Assembly: GCA_020186115.1 (NCBI GenBank)
Contig: WSYJ01000149.1
Location: 868,001 to 932,000, forward strand
Length of the DNA stretch: 64,000 nucleotides
Origin: Histomonas meleagridis
Lineage: Eukaryota; Parabasalia; Tritrichomonadida; Dientamoebidae
Direction of reading: 5' to 3'
Part shown: positions 50,575 to 60,412 of the stretch, in pieces
Layout: each line of letters opens with the position of its first letter
Position numbering within the stretch: position 1 is the stretch's first letter
Program-made: the position numbers and the translations under genes
The notes under the pieces: generated by a model
What the model was told of the DNA's origin: nothing
Seen by the model: only the letters and a program-made list of their open reading frames with translations
The model's database searches: none

Positions 50575-50889
50575 ATGCTTTCAGGGAATTATAACGACGA
50601 AAATGATCCCAATGATGGAAGCAGAAATCAAAATCTTTATCCTCACAGAACTACAGCATATCTGACAAAATACGAAAAAGCTAGAGTACTTGGAACAAGA
50701 GCACTTCAAATTTCACAAGGTGCTCCTGTAGACCCTGATGTTGAAGGTGATTTGAAAGATCCTCTTCTCATTGCTGAGGTTGAACTTCGCAAAAAACTTA
50801 CTCCGTTAATTATTCGTAGATATTTGCCAGATGGAACTTATGAGGATGTAGCCGTTCGAAACCTATTAACATTTGAAAAATCTACATAA
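50575..50889 (+). CDS. RNA polymerase subunit Rpb6 (RPABC2)
   Basis: The 104-residue protein matches the Rpb6/omega family: [20 protein letters not shown], then [14 protein letters not shown], then the C-terminal [14 protein letters not shown]. It is shared by RNA polymerases I, II and III and stabilises the clamp region. The N-terminus is short and acidic ([10 protein letters not shown]). The gene is the size of the conserved core and lacks the longer acidic tail of animal Rpb6. Confidence 0.95.
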   Translation: MLSGNYNDENDPNDGSRNQNLYPHRTTAYLTKYEKARVLGTRALQISQGAPVDPDVEGDLKDPLLIAEVELRKKLTPLIIRRYLPDGTYEDVAVRNLLTFEKST

Positions 50890-51081
50890 CAAATACATGT
50901 CAATAAAATCATTTCGAAATTTAAATTATTAGGAATTAACAAATTTGTTATAAATAAAATCGAAAACTAGTTTTCTATACTAATGTAGGAAAAAAAAGAT
51001 TTGACTTAGTGATACAAGATTGATATATTAATTGTTCTTATTAATTAAAAAAATGAATTTAAAATTAATAAAAAAAATCTT

Positions 51082-51152
51082 TCCGATACGGGGAGTCGAA
51101 CCCCGCTCCCGTGGATGAAAACCACATATCCTAACCGATGAACGATATCGGA
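51082..51152 (-). tRNA. tRNA-Glu (TTC)
   Basis: On the minus strand, the acceptor arms are TCCGATA and TATCGGA. A GGTTAGGAT D loop follows. The anticodon stem-loop TGTGG-TTTTCAT-CCACG carries anticodon TTC. The T arm is CGGGG-TTCGACT-CCCCG. It is 71 bases with no intron, and T-runs follow on the minus strand (51070-51081). Confidence 0.96.
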
Positions 51153-51268
51153 AGACGAAATTAATTTTGTACTATAATAGTAGATGCATATTTAAATACA
51201 TCATTTTTGAAAATGTTTTTAAACAATTTTCAAAAATTACAATCAATTTACTCGAATACTAATAGTTT

Positions 51269-52585
51269 TTACTTATTTTGCTGAGCATACATCTCGCGTA
51301 TACTTTTGTTTTCATTCATTAAGTTATTTAATGTATCTGTTAGTGTTGTAATTGTTTTTTTCAGTTCGATATTCTGCAGAACAAGTTCTTCAAGTAGAAG
51401 TTGTTTTTCCTGAAATTCAGGCATCGCAAGGATTGTAGACGTGGGCCTCATCTTTAACGACAAAGTCTGAATCTCAAGGTCTTTATCGCGTAGTTCTCTG
51501 TTTGTTGCATCAATCTCGTTTTCAACGTCGGCGGTTTTTCTTCTCAATTCTTCTTTTTCACTTTGCACTTGTTTAACTTGCTTTTCGAGATCGCTGTCAA
51601 GCGTTGGTGTGTCTGGGCTTCGGCCTGTTTCCTTCATGTAATTAAGTTTTTTACGTATGCTTTGGATTTCCTCATTCAGATTTGTAATTTCATCATTTTG
51701 AGACTTTTGAAGTTTCTCAATGGAGAGTTGATGCTCGTGATGTCTGGACTCAATAGCGGCGAGTTCATCTTGGATGGGTTTCTTGATTGCTTTGTATTTT
51801 TCGATGATTTGATCTCTTTGACTCATGATTGAATCAATAGTTGATTGAATGTTTGAGCGCCTTTCAAGAAGTTCCTTTCGAGTTGCATTTGTTTTTTGGA
51901 TTTCTTCTTGTATTGAAGAAAGTTGTTTTTGGTAATCTTCTAATTTCTTATTTGCATGCTCAAGATTTTGTTTGACACTGTCAAGATCTTTATCAAGTGT
52001 TTCTTTTTTACTATTTAGATTTTCTTGCTCGGAACAAAGCTTATTGATTGTTTTTTGCTCATTTGATGTTTTTTGTTGGAGTACGTTAATTTTCTGTGTT
52101 AAATCTTCGATGTACATTGGTATATAACGAGTGGATCTAAGGAAAGCAAGCATGGGATTGAAGCGTTCTTTTTGGAGTTGAAGGTCTAGTTTTATTTGAT
52201 TATGTTTTTGGAATCTTGCTTCAAATTTATTAATTTTTTCTCTGAGTTTTTCAAGTTCTTCTTCCTTGCCTTGAATTTGCTGTGTGGTTGCTTCGATTTT
52301 AAGAGTTAGTTCTTCAATTTTGATTTCTTGGTTTTCTTTTTCTTTTGCATGCGATGCTTCTTCTTGAAGTTTTGAAATTTCATCATGGAGGATTTTAATT
52401 GAATCCTCATGTCTTTGTCTTCCCTCTTTTCTTTGATTTTCTAATGATTCGATTTGTTGAAGAAGCTGTTTGTATTCTTCATTTTCTTTGCTTAATTGTT
52501 TTATTTCATCTTTCAGTTGAAAATTCTTTTGTCCTTGCTCTAGGATGTTTGCTTGAAAAACAGCAAATTCTTCTTCTGTTTGCAT
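51269..52585 (-). CDS. Long coiled-coil protein
   Basis: The 438-residue protein starts at the ATG at 52585. It is coiled coil throughout, with heptads rich in Glu, Lys, Gln and Leu and breaks near 130-165 (LQKERFNPMLAFLRSTRYIP) and 310-330. The C-terminal region (MRPTSTILAMPEFQEKQLLL) is more conserved-looking. No enzyme motif, membrane segment or signal is present. It resembles intraflagellar or basal-body coiled-coil proteins in general character, but I recognise no family. It is divergent from phosphoglycerate mutase. Confidence 0.8.
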   Translation of the reverse strand: MQTEEEFAVFQANILEQGQKNFQLKDEIKQLSKENEEYKQLLQQIESLENQRKEGRQRHEDSIKILHDEISKLQEEASHAKEKENQEIKIEELTLKIEATTQQIQGKEEELEKLREKINKFEARFQKHNQIKLDLQLQKERFNPMLAFLRSTRYIPMYIEDLTQKINVLQQKTSNEQKTINKLCSEQENLNSKKETLDKDLDSVKQNLEHANKKLEDYQKQLSSIQEEIQKTNATRKELLERRSNIQSTIDSIMSQRDQIIEKYKAIKKPIQDELAAIESRHHEHQLSIEKLQKSQNDEITNLNEEIQSIRKKLNYMKETGRSPDTPTLDSDLEKQVKQVQSEKEELRRKTADVENEIDATNRELRDKDLEIQTLSLKMRPTSTILAMPEFQEKQLLLEELVLQNIELKKTITTLTDTLNNLMNENKSIREMYAQQNK

Positions 52586-52593
52586 ATTCCACT

Positions 52594-52612
52594 GACCGTT
52601 TATAAGCGGTTA
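52594..52612. promoter_or_regulatory. MYB-type motifs between divergent genes
   Basis: GACCGTTTATA at 52594-52604 is followed by AGCGGTTA at 52605-52612. They lie between the coiled-coil gene and phosphoglycerate mutase and form a near-inverted pair. Confidence 0.4.
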
Positions 52613-52761
52613 TGTTTTCAAAATATAAAACGATAAATCTTGCATTTTTTATAGTATTTTACATAACATTTCTCTTTTAGCCCAGACAACTTTTTTAGTT
52701 CAAAAAGTTGTTTGACATTCAAAAAGTTTCGTGTTAGGTCGGTGGCCTGACCATTGGATTG

Positions 52762-53520
52762 ATGGCTGCAAAGTATCAAATCGTTCTCCTTCGTCACGGT
52801 GAATCCCAATGGAACCTTGAAAACAAGTTCACAGGATGGTATGACTGTGATCTTTCTGCTAAAGGTGTTGAAGAAGCAAAGAATGCTGGTAAGGTTCTCA
52901 AGGAAAATGGCTTCGAATTTGATATTGCTTTCACATCAGTACTTAAGCGTGCCATCCGCACACTTTGGTTAACACTCGATGGACTTGATCAAATGTACAT
53001 CCCAGTTATTCGTTCATGGAGACTTAACGAACGTCACTATGGTGCTCTCCAAGGTCTCAACAAAGCAGAAACAGCTGAAAAGTATGGTGCTGAACAAGTT
53101 CTCCAATGGCGTCGTGCTTATGCTATCCCACCACCAGCCCTTGAAAAGACATCTGAATATTATCCAGGAAATGACAAGAAGTACAAGGAACTTGATCCAT
53201 CTGTTCTTCCACTTCACGAATCACTTGCTACAACAATTGATCGTGTTATGCCATTCTGGCATGACCAAATTGTTCCAGCTATCCGCTCTGGAAAGAAGGT
53301 TCTCATTGCTGCTCACGGTAACTCACTTCGTGCTCTTGTTAAATATCTCGATAACATGAGTGAAGATGACATCGTTAATCTTAACATCCCAACAGGTGTT
53401 CCCCTTGTCTATGACTTAGATGAAAACCTCAAGCCAGTTGGCCATCACTACCTTGGTGATCAAGCTGCAATTGAAGCTGCTATCAACGCAGTTGCTAACC
53501 AAGCTAACAAGAAGAAATAA
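52762..53520 (+). CDS. gpmA: 2,3-bisphosphoglycerate-dependent phosphoglycerate mutase
   Basis: The glycolytic enzyme interconverts 3- and 2-phosphoglycerate. The protein has 252 residues. The frame starts at a TTG, and the ATG at 52762 starts [18 protein letters not shown]. Catalytic RHGE is at ~11-14, [11 protein letters not shown] follows, the ERHYG loop is at ~90, and [11 protein letters not shown] holds the second histidine. PGM of this length and type is common in bacteria. Codon use is GC-richer and restricted, as in highly expressed genes. Confidence 0.96.
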   Translation: MAAKYQIVLLRHGESQWNLENKFTGWYDCDLSAKGVEEAKNAGKVLKENGFEFDIAFTSVLKRAIRTLWLTLDGLDQMYIPVIRSWRLNERHYGALQGLNKAETAEKYGAEQVLQWRRAYAIPPPALEKTSEYYPGNDKKYKELDPSVLPLHESLATTIDRVMPFWHDQIVPAIRSGKKVLIAAHGNSLRALVKYLDNMSEDDIVNLNIPTGVPLVYDLDENLKPVGHHYLGDQAAIEAAINAVANQANKKK

Positions 53521-53730
53521 AAACTTCAACCAGATTCTATTATCTTGTTTATATATATATATCACTTTTCATGAATGAGATGATTGATCAATATAAAAAA
53601 AAATAAATAACAATTAAAAAAAACTCAAAGCCAAATTAGACTTGCATTAGGCAGAATGTATGCATGCCATTCCATTTGAGAAATATTAATATCACGTAAA
53701 ATCAACTTGATTCAGTAAATATATTTTTGA

Positions 53731-55212
53731 ATGGCTTATTTATTTGACGTTTTTTTTCTTGACAACTCATATTTTTCACAAAAAGTCATTACCGGTTTAT
53801 CAAAGAATTTGGAAAGAATAGATATGAATAAAGAAAACGAGGCAACTCAGCAAACGCAATCTGCTGAAGTTGTTGACAACAATCCAGAAAATACCACTGA
53901 CGTAAAAAAGGAACAAGAAGTAACAGAAAATAATACAAAAAATGAAGAAGAAAAAAAGTCTGAACCTTCAAAGCCACAAGAATCTTCGCACTCAAATTCT
54001 ACCATGTTTATTATTATAGGTGCAATTGCTATTTTAATTATCGGAATCGTTTTATATTTTATTTTACGAAAGGATCGAGCAATTCCTTTTGAAAAACCAA
54101 TTCAGTATGTTTTCAACTCTCAATTTCGTAATGAACTTGAAACATACGTCAATTTAGATCACCATAAACAAATTTTAGTATTATATGGAGCAGACGGTGT
54201 CGGAAAAACCAGGGGCCTCACCACATTTGGTGAAGAGCTTCTTTCGGATGACCGTCTTGTCATTGATTTTGATTTTAGGTCAATCAGTCCCATTGCATCT
54301 GAGATCGACTTTGTTCAATTTCTTCAACAGTCTGTCATCAGCTCATTCCGAAACCTTGACAAACGTCAGTCTAAGCTTCCTGATCTCCGGAAATCTCTAT
54401 CACTTGTTCGTGCATTATCAACCATTAATGGACCAATTTCGGAAACAGTTCCAAATGTTTGCAAAGATTCATTACTTCAATCAAGTTTCGCATCAATTTA
54501 TACCGTTATTAATTCCATTTCTGTTAATCCCGAAATCTCAGTACCCGCATTATTTGAATCTATTAACTCTATTTCACCACTTTCACCAGTTATATTTATT
54601 CATGATATCGAACGTCTTAATTCCTTCAACAACTCCATCATCCGCAAGTTCCTGCCACTTTTCTGGAATGTTTGTCAAAATTTTGCGCGCGATCGTAAAA
54701 CGGTTTCGTTAATCATAGAAATTTCCGATTCTTCTTATTTAGTTGATCATGAGTTTTTATTCGAAAGTGAATCATATCGAATTGTCCGTGTAGGAGATTT
54801 ACCACTTGCTGCACATAAGTCGACATTTGTTGATAATAAAATCTTATCGCCATCTGAATATCAAAGTATCTCCGAAAAAATTGGCGGGCATGGACAAAGT
54901 TATGCACTGTTATATGAATATATGCGTGAAGGATATTCACCGAATTCAGCTATCAAGAAATTATTGAAAAAGGCTAAAAACATTATAATCGATGTAATAC
55001 AATTTGGAGAAACTAAAAACGAAAGGAAAATTAGATTAAACTTAATCAAGAAATCATTGAAGCAAGTAATTAGTGTAGAGACTGATAAGAAGGAAATTAA
55101 AGAATTACTTAAATGGAATGTGTTGGCATTGGAAAATAGAACACATTGCTCAATCTCGAATAAAATTATGGAAAAGGCTGCTGAAGAAGTAATAAAGAAA
55201 ATTCGTAAGTAA
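53731..55212 (+). CDS. Membrane-anchored P-loop ATPase of unknown family
   Basis: The 493-residue frame starts at the ATG at 53731, and an alternative ATG lies 31 codons in. Residues ~30-90 are acidic and low-complexity. A transmembrane segment (IIIGAIAILIIGIVLYFIL) lies at ~94-112. Walker A LYGADGVGKT is at ~151-160. Walker B is likely PVIFIHDIERL (~285). The rest is alpha/beta with an AAA/STAND-like C-terminal helical region. It is likely anchored in the ER or hydrogenosomal membrane with the ATPase on one side. I recognise no named family. Confidence 0.8.
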   Translation: MAYLFDVFFLDNSYFSQKVITGLSKNLERIDMNKENEATQQTQSAEVVDNNPENTTDVKKEQEVTENNTKNEEEKKSEPSKPQESSHSNSTMFIIIGAIAILIIGIVLYFILRKDRAIPFEKPIQYVFNSQFRNELETYVNLDHHKQILVLYGADGVGKTRGLTTFGEELLSDDRLVIDFDFRSISPIASEIDFVQFLQQSVISSFRNLDKRQSKLPDLRKSLSLVRALSTINGPISETVPNVCKDSLLQSSFASIYTVINSISVNPEISVPALFESINSISPLSPVIFIHDIERLNSFNNSIIRKFLPLFWNVCQNFARDRKTVSLIIEISDSSYLVDHEFLFESESYRIVRVGDLPLAAHKSTFVDNKILSPSEYQSISEKIGGHGQSYALLYEYMREGYSPNSAIKKLLKKAKNIIIDVIQFGETKNERKIRLNLIKKSLKQVISVETDKKEIKELLKWNVLALENRTHCSISNKIMEKAAEEVIKKIRK

Positions 55213-55334
55213 ATAATTTTTATTTTATTTTTATTTATGATTTGGAACTTTAATTGTGTGCAATTTCGATTTTCTCCCTAATGTTGTGTGATAATAAGTT
55301 TTCGAAAAATGAATCATCTTAAAAATAATGGATA

Positions 55335-56110
55335 TTTAAAACATTCATTTTCAAAATTGTGTCCCTCCAAATTTGTTTTAATTTACCGAATAAGTAGAAG
55401 TCAATGGGGACAATATCTGGTGAATAGGGTGGTGAGGAAGTTGGCTCAATTCTAAGTTAAAAATAAAACTTTTGTTTTCAGTGAGGTGCGTGGTTTTGAA
55501 TAATCGAAATATATCGAATACTTTTTTCTCCTATTAGGATATAATTTTTTTTCAAGTGGTTTTAATATATGATTAATGAAATATTCAGAATTAAATTTTT
55601 GACTGGGAGGTAGAACATCAATAATGAAGAAGCATCAGGGATTCCAAGATATCGTGAACATGAATTTTGGTTCCTAAATTAACCTTTTCGGAATATTTTC
55701 AACTTTTTCTCGAGATTGTGCATAAATAAATTTATGAAAGTACCTTAAATAAAACCAAAACTCATTACATGTTATAATGTGGCGATATCCTTCCTTTTGG
55801 AATTTTAAAAGTGCCTCTAACATTTGTTTGGAATATACCCTTTTCTTTTTCATATCACTTGTCAGCATGAGGGGGACCCACCGTCTATAATATTTTTTGT
55901 TCCCTAAATGTTCAATTAAATGAGTTTTGATAGTAAATAGATGATGGCCAAAGAGGTGTGCTAATCATTGAATTGAAATATATGGATCAATATCAAGTCA
56001 GTATAAAATTTTTTCGGATATATCTTCTTATAATGGTCTCCTAGGGGACTCTATAATCTGAAGGTCTTTTCTCCTCTACGAATTTCAGGAATTCAAAAAT
56101 ATACCGTGTT
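55335..56110 (-). pseudogene. Decayed mariner (DD34D) transposase
   Basis: The minus strand shows mariner transposase motifs in order, in shifting frames. YYRRWVPLMLTSDMKKKRV precedes the first catalytic block (HIITCNEFWFY, where the catalytic Asp and neighbours of TGDESW are changed). LPPSQKFNSEYFINHILKPL and IYFDYSKPRTS (second Asp) follow. Then comes SPPYSPDIVPIDFYLFGKLK, which carries the third Asp at the position expected for DD34D. The HTH region lies near 55960-56020. Stops and frameshifts are frequent and the active site is altered, so it is dead. I see no clear terminal repeats. Confidence 0.85.
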
Positions 56111-56430
56111 TTAGAGAGCGAAGAAAACAATGCTAAAAAAATTTCATAAATAGTCACAAAATTAACCAATCAAATTACTATGAAGGGCATGCCCACTACT
56201 AGTATGGCACAGAACCATATCCTTCAAGCTCACACGATTTTTTCCTTAGAAACAATTATGAAGAATTTAAAATATAACAAATCAGGCAAAAGTTTCAAAT
56301 ATTTTTTAAAATTCCTTTATATTAATAATCATTTTATTCTTTGTTTATTTTAACAAACCAATTAATTGTTCCAAATCTGATTTTCATGGGAAAGAAATAA
56401 AAAGCTTTACATAATGGATTTATGTTTTAC
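56111..56430. other. Spacer between the mariner relic and the ankyrin array
   Basis: AT-rich DNA with no recognisable gene. It may still hold the 5' end of the mariner relic. Confidence 0.35.
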
Positions 56431-57460
56431 TTTTCTAAGAGTAATTTAACTATTTCTGTATGACCATTTGAAGATGCTTTCATAAGTGCTGTCCAAAATA
56501 ATTTAAATTATTTTCAAATATTATTTTGAAATATAAATTCTAAATCAAACAAATAAATATCTTTAGCATTAATATCAATTCCTTCTTGTTCAAGAAGTAA
56601 TTTAACTATTTCTGTATGACCATTTCTAGATGCTAAAATAAGTGCTGTTAGAAATAATTTAAATAATTTCCAAATATTATTTTGAAATATCAAATTATTA
56701 AAATAAATATTAAATAAAACAAATAAATATCTTTAGCATTAATATCAATTCCTTTTTGTTCAAGAAGTAATTGTACTATTTCTGTATGACCTTTTGAAGA
56801 TGCAATCATAAGAGTTGTTTCAAATATTTTAGATAATTTCCAAATATTATTTTGAAATAGAAAATTATTAAAATAAATTTTGTCTTTAGCATTAATATCA
56901 ATTCCTTCTTGTTCAAGAAGTAATTTAACTATTTCTGTTCTACCATATTCAGATGCCCATATAAGTGCTGTCCAAAATAATTTAAACAATTTCCAAATAT
57001 TATTTTGAAATATTCCAAAATTATTAAAATAAATATTAAATAAAACAAATGAATATCTTTAGCATTAATATCAATTCCTTTTTGTTCAAGAAGTAATTTA
57101 ACTATTTCTGTTCTACCATTTCTAGATGCCCACATAAGTGGTGTATAAAATAATTTAAATAATTTCCAAAAATTATTTTGAAATATAAAATTATTAAAAT
57201 AAATTTTATCTTTAGCATTAATATCAATTCCTTCTTGTTCAAGAAGTAATTGTACTATTTCTGTATGACCATTTGAAGATGCTTTCATAAGTGCTGTCCA
57301 AAATAATTTAAATTATTTTCAAATATTATTTTGAAATATAAATTCTATATAAAACAAATAAATATCTTTAGCATTAATATCAATTCCTTCTTGTTCAAGA
57401 AGTAATTTAACTATTTCTGTATAACCATATTCAGATGCATATATAAGTGCTGTTTGAAAT
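56431..57460 (-). repeat. Ankyrin-unit array with AT-rich spacers
   Basis: Seven ankyrin units on the minus strand lie at ~150-171-bp intervals (left edges near 56430, 56569, 56738, 56890, 57061, 57216 and 57371). Two spacer lengths occur. The long form contains an extra ~20 bases (ATTTATTTGTTTTATTTAAT) and shifts the frame. The short form (56800-56890 and 57130-57210) keeps the frame, giving the open segments 56690-56989 and 56929-57288. The array lies downstream of the DUF3447 gene at 58626-59717, beyond an expanded spacer. Confidence 0.8.
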
Positions 57461-58625
57461 TGCTATAATATATATTAAGTATATAAAATAAACATCAAAC
57501 AATAACAAAAAAATTTAAATAAAACAAATAAACATAAAATCATAAAATTTAACTTCAAATGAAAAAAATAAAAATAAAATCATTAAAATATATATGAAAT
57601 TATGGAATTAAATGTTATGTAATCAAAATATATTTCGAATATTCTAAATAAATATGAAATTATTAAAATAAATATGAAATTATTAAAATAAATATGAAAT
57701 TATTAAAATAAATTCTAGATAAATAAAAGATACTTTAAAAATTTAAAATAAACTATAAAACATTTTAATAAATTTTAGATAAATAAAAGGTACTTTAAAT
57801 ATTTCAAATAAATTCTCAATTATAGAAGCAAATCTTATATTATTATAATGAATACAAAATTCTCAAAACAATTTTTAAGTAATCAAAAGGAACCTTGAAA
57901 TATTGGATCAAACTACAAAATTAGATTATAAATTCCAAATTTTTGAATACAATATCTTTTGCATTGATATCAATGTCATCTTGTTTTAGAAGCATTTTAA
58001 CAATATCAATTTGACCATTTGACACTGCACAAATAAGTGGTGTTTGAAATTAATGGAATATATATTAAATATTCGAAATATATTAAAAGTTTGTGAAATA
58101 GATATCAAATAAGCGAAATCAATTTCAAATAATTTGAATAAATTTCAAATTATTTAAATCAATATCAAATTACAAATAGAAATATAAATTATTTTGAAAA
58201 AATATCAAATTATTAAAACAAATACTAAGTAAATGAAATTAATACCAAATATCTCAAATAAATCTCAAAAAATTGAAATAAATATAAAATAATTTAAATA
58301 AATACAAAATAATTGAAACAAATATCAAACTACTAAAAAAAATGCTAAATAATTGAAACAAATCTCAAACTACTAAAAAAAATGCTAAATAATTGAAGTA
58401 AATATAAAATAATTTAAATAAATACCAAATAATTGAAATAAATCTCAAATGATTTGAACAAATACTAAGTAAATGAAAAAAAACGCTCATTAAGGGAAAT
58501 AAATATTAAAACCTGAGAATAAATTGTAAATGTAGAAAACAAATCCAAAAATATTTGTATAAATTTCAAATTATTCATGCAAACATTAAATTATTCATGC
58601 AAACATTAAATTATTTATAGAAATT
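57461..58625. repeat. Expanded AT-rich spacer array
   Basis: About 1.1 kb of degenerate ~18-20-base units with consensus TCAAATAATTGAAATAAATA on the plus strand (reverse complement TATTTATTTCAATTATTTGA). A local exact tandem of ~19 bases occurs at 57655-57712 and a ~45-base duplication at 58318-58400. One isolated ankyrin unit lies at ~57950-58045. The unit equals the core of the spacer in the neighbouring ankyrin arrays. Confidence 0.65.
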
Positions 58626-59717
58626 TCAAATAAAATAAAACAACATAAAACTTAACAAAAAAATTTCTCGTTCATTTACATCAATTCCTAATTCTTTTTG
58701 AATAACTTCTACCATTTCTGGATTCCCTGATTCAATTGATAATCTAAGATATGATCTTTTAATTTGATGTTTTTCTTTGAAGTATCGGAACAAAAACATA
58801 TTTCCGTTTTTTACAAATTCAGTAACAATTTTATCACTAATTTCCATTCCTTCTTTCTCAAGTAAGAATGCAAAAATTTCATAATTATCAAATGATATAC
58901 AAAACTTTCCAATTTCTTCTAAATTGTTGATTTCTTCTAATTTGTTTTCATAAAGATAATGAAAGATATCATTTCGATGAAATTCAATTGCTGTTTCATA
59001 TGCATCTTTAAATGATGAATGATTCTGTTCGCATAAATGAATAAGTTCAATGTTTCCACCTGCAACTGCATATTTACCTGTGTTTTTTACATTTGCACCA
59101 TTCATAAGTAAATATTTAAAACATTTAACTGAAGAAAAAAATGCTGCATAATCAATTAATGAAACATTTTCTTCATTAATAAATGAACATCTTTCATAAA
59201 GTGAATTTGGAATTGTTTGATTAAAATCGAATTTATTTTGTGATGATATTTCTTGTAGTTTTTCTACTTCATCATTTCGGATTATTTTTGCGATTTCATT
59301 TGGATTAACTCCTTCTTCAATTAATTTCTTATGTAATTCCCAATCATTCTTTGATGGTTCTTCAGTTTTAAAATATAAAGTATTCAGATTTTTGGCAATG
59401 TCTGGTTCGGTTATTTTTTGTTCTATCATCTCATAAAGAAGAAAATGTGATTCTTGTGTTTCCAATTTGAGTAAATATTGATTAAAAATATGAATTATTT
59501 TTTCATCTTCTTTTATTAGTGCTGATAAATATTGAATGTATACATTTTTATCGATTATTTTTGATGCAAATGTTGAATATAATAACCTTGAAATAAGAAA
59601 ATTAAATGAATATGGAAAATCATAGTCAAACATATTCATCACTGAGTGAACAGTTGGTTCAATGTTTTCTTCATTGATTTCTGTTATAAGTTTCTCCAAT
59701 TTTTTTACAAGATCCAT
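58626..59717 (-). CDS. DUF3447 ankyrin-related protein
   Basis: The 363-residue frame starts at the ATG at 59717. It has the same layout as the gene at 14434-15711 but is shorter at the N-terminus: an N-terminal helical region with VHSVMNMFDYDFPYSFN, then NDWELHKKLIEEG, IRNDEVEKLQEISSQ, LIDYAAFFSSVKCFKYLL and AYETAIEFHRND. Ankyrin-like repeats run to ~350. The frame ends in spacer-derived FLLSFMLFYFI. Downstream ankyrin units may have been part of the original gene. Confidence 0.8.
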   Translation of the reverse strand: MDLVKKLEKLITEINEENIEPTVHSVMNMFDYDFPYSFNFLISRLLYSTFASKIIDKNVYIQYLSALIKEDEKIIHIFNQYLLKLETQESHFLLYEMIEQKITEPDIAKNLNTLYFKTEEPSKNDWELHKKLIEEGVNPNEIAKIIRNDEVEKLQEISSQNKFDFNQTIPNSLYERCSFINEENVSLIDYAAFFSSVKCFKYLLMNGANVKNTGKYAVAGGNIELIHLCEQNHSSFKDAYETAIEFHRNDIFHYLYENKLEEINNLEEIGKFCISFDNYEIFAFLLEKEGMEISDKIVTEFVKNGNMFLFRYFKEKHQIKRSYLRLSIESGNPEMVEVIQKELGIDVNEREIFLLSFMLFYFI

Positions 59718-60412
59718 CGAGATTATTTATGAGCCGTCTACACTTTTTGTATGGATTTCAATGTATCATAGAAAATAAACGTTGGCAGGGTGCACCTTCC
59801 AAGACTTCTGAACTATACATTGACTGATTAAAAAGTGATCACAAAGTGTGCGCCCACCTGCGCTGCTTGATTATCCGATTTGTTTAGACAGTTAAAAAAC
59901 AAAGAAAAAATATTATATTGATTTATCTAAATATGATAAAATTGAATTTGTTATCACTTTCTATTAGAATGTATTTCGCATTTTTATTCGTTATTTTAAT
60001 TCCTTCTTTTTCTGAAAACATGAAGATTTCATAATTATTAAATTCTATACATTTTTTCTCAAGGAAAAAAAAGATTCTGTTATCAAAAATCATATTGAGA
60101 AACTAAATATAGTATTAATAACGTAATAATGGGCACATTTTATTTCCATATTTACTAATATCATAATAAGTATGAAATAAAGTTGATTAAAATCTTAAAT
60201 AATTAAAACATCTTCATTTATTTTTATATTTATTATATGTTCAAAATCATTTTTTCTAAATTTAATTGCAATATTCGGATTATCAAAAGTGTTTTCGAAT
60301 TTAATAATATATATTAAATATATTTAAACGGCCATTCGACATTTTGCAATTTAAACGGCTGATTTTTTTTCTATGATTTATCCGAATAACCGAATTTCAT
60401 CAACTTTTTTAC
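59718..60412. other. Intergenic region with DUF3447 fragments
   Basis: On the minus strand, 60000-60065 (NNYEIFMFSEKEGIKI) and 60235-60300 (DNPNIAIKFRKNDFEH) are relics of a third DUF3447 gene in this neighbourhood. CAGGGTGCACC lies at 59787-59797, with a partly complementary GTGTGCGCCCACCTGC at 59846-59861. Two TTAAACGG motifs near 60324 and 60351 precede the RasGEF gene. Confidence 0.5.
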
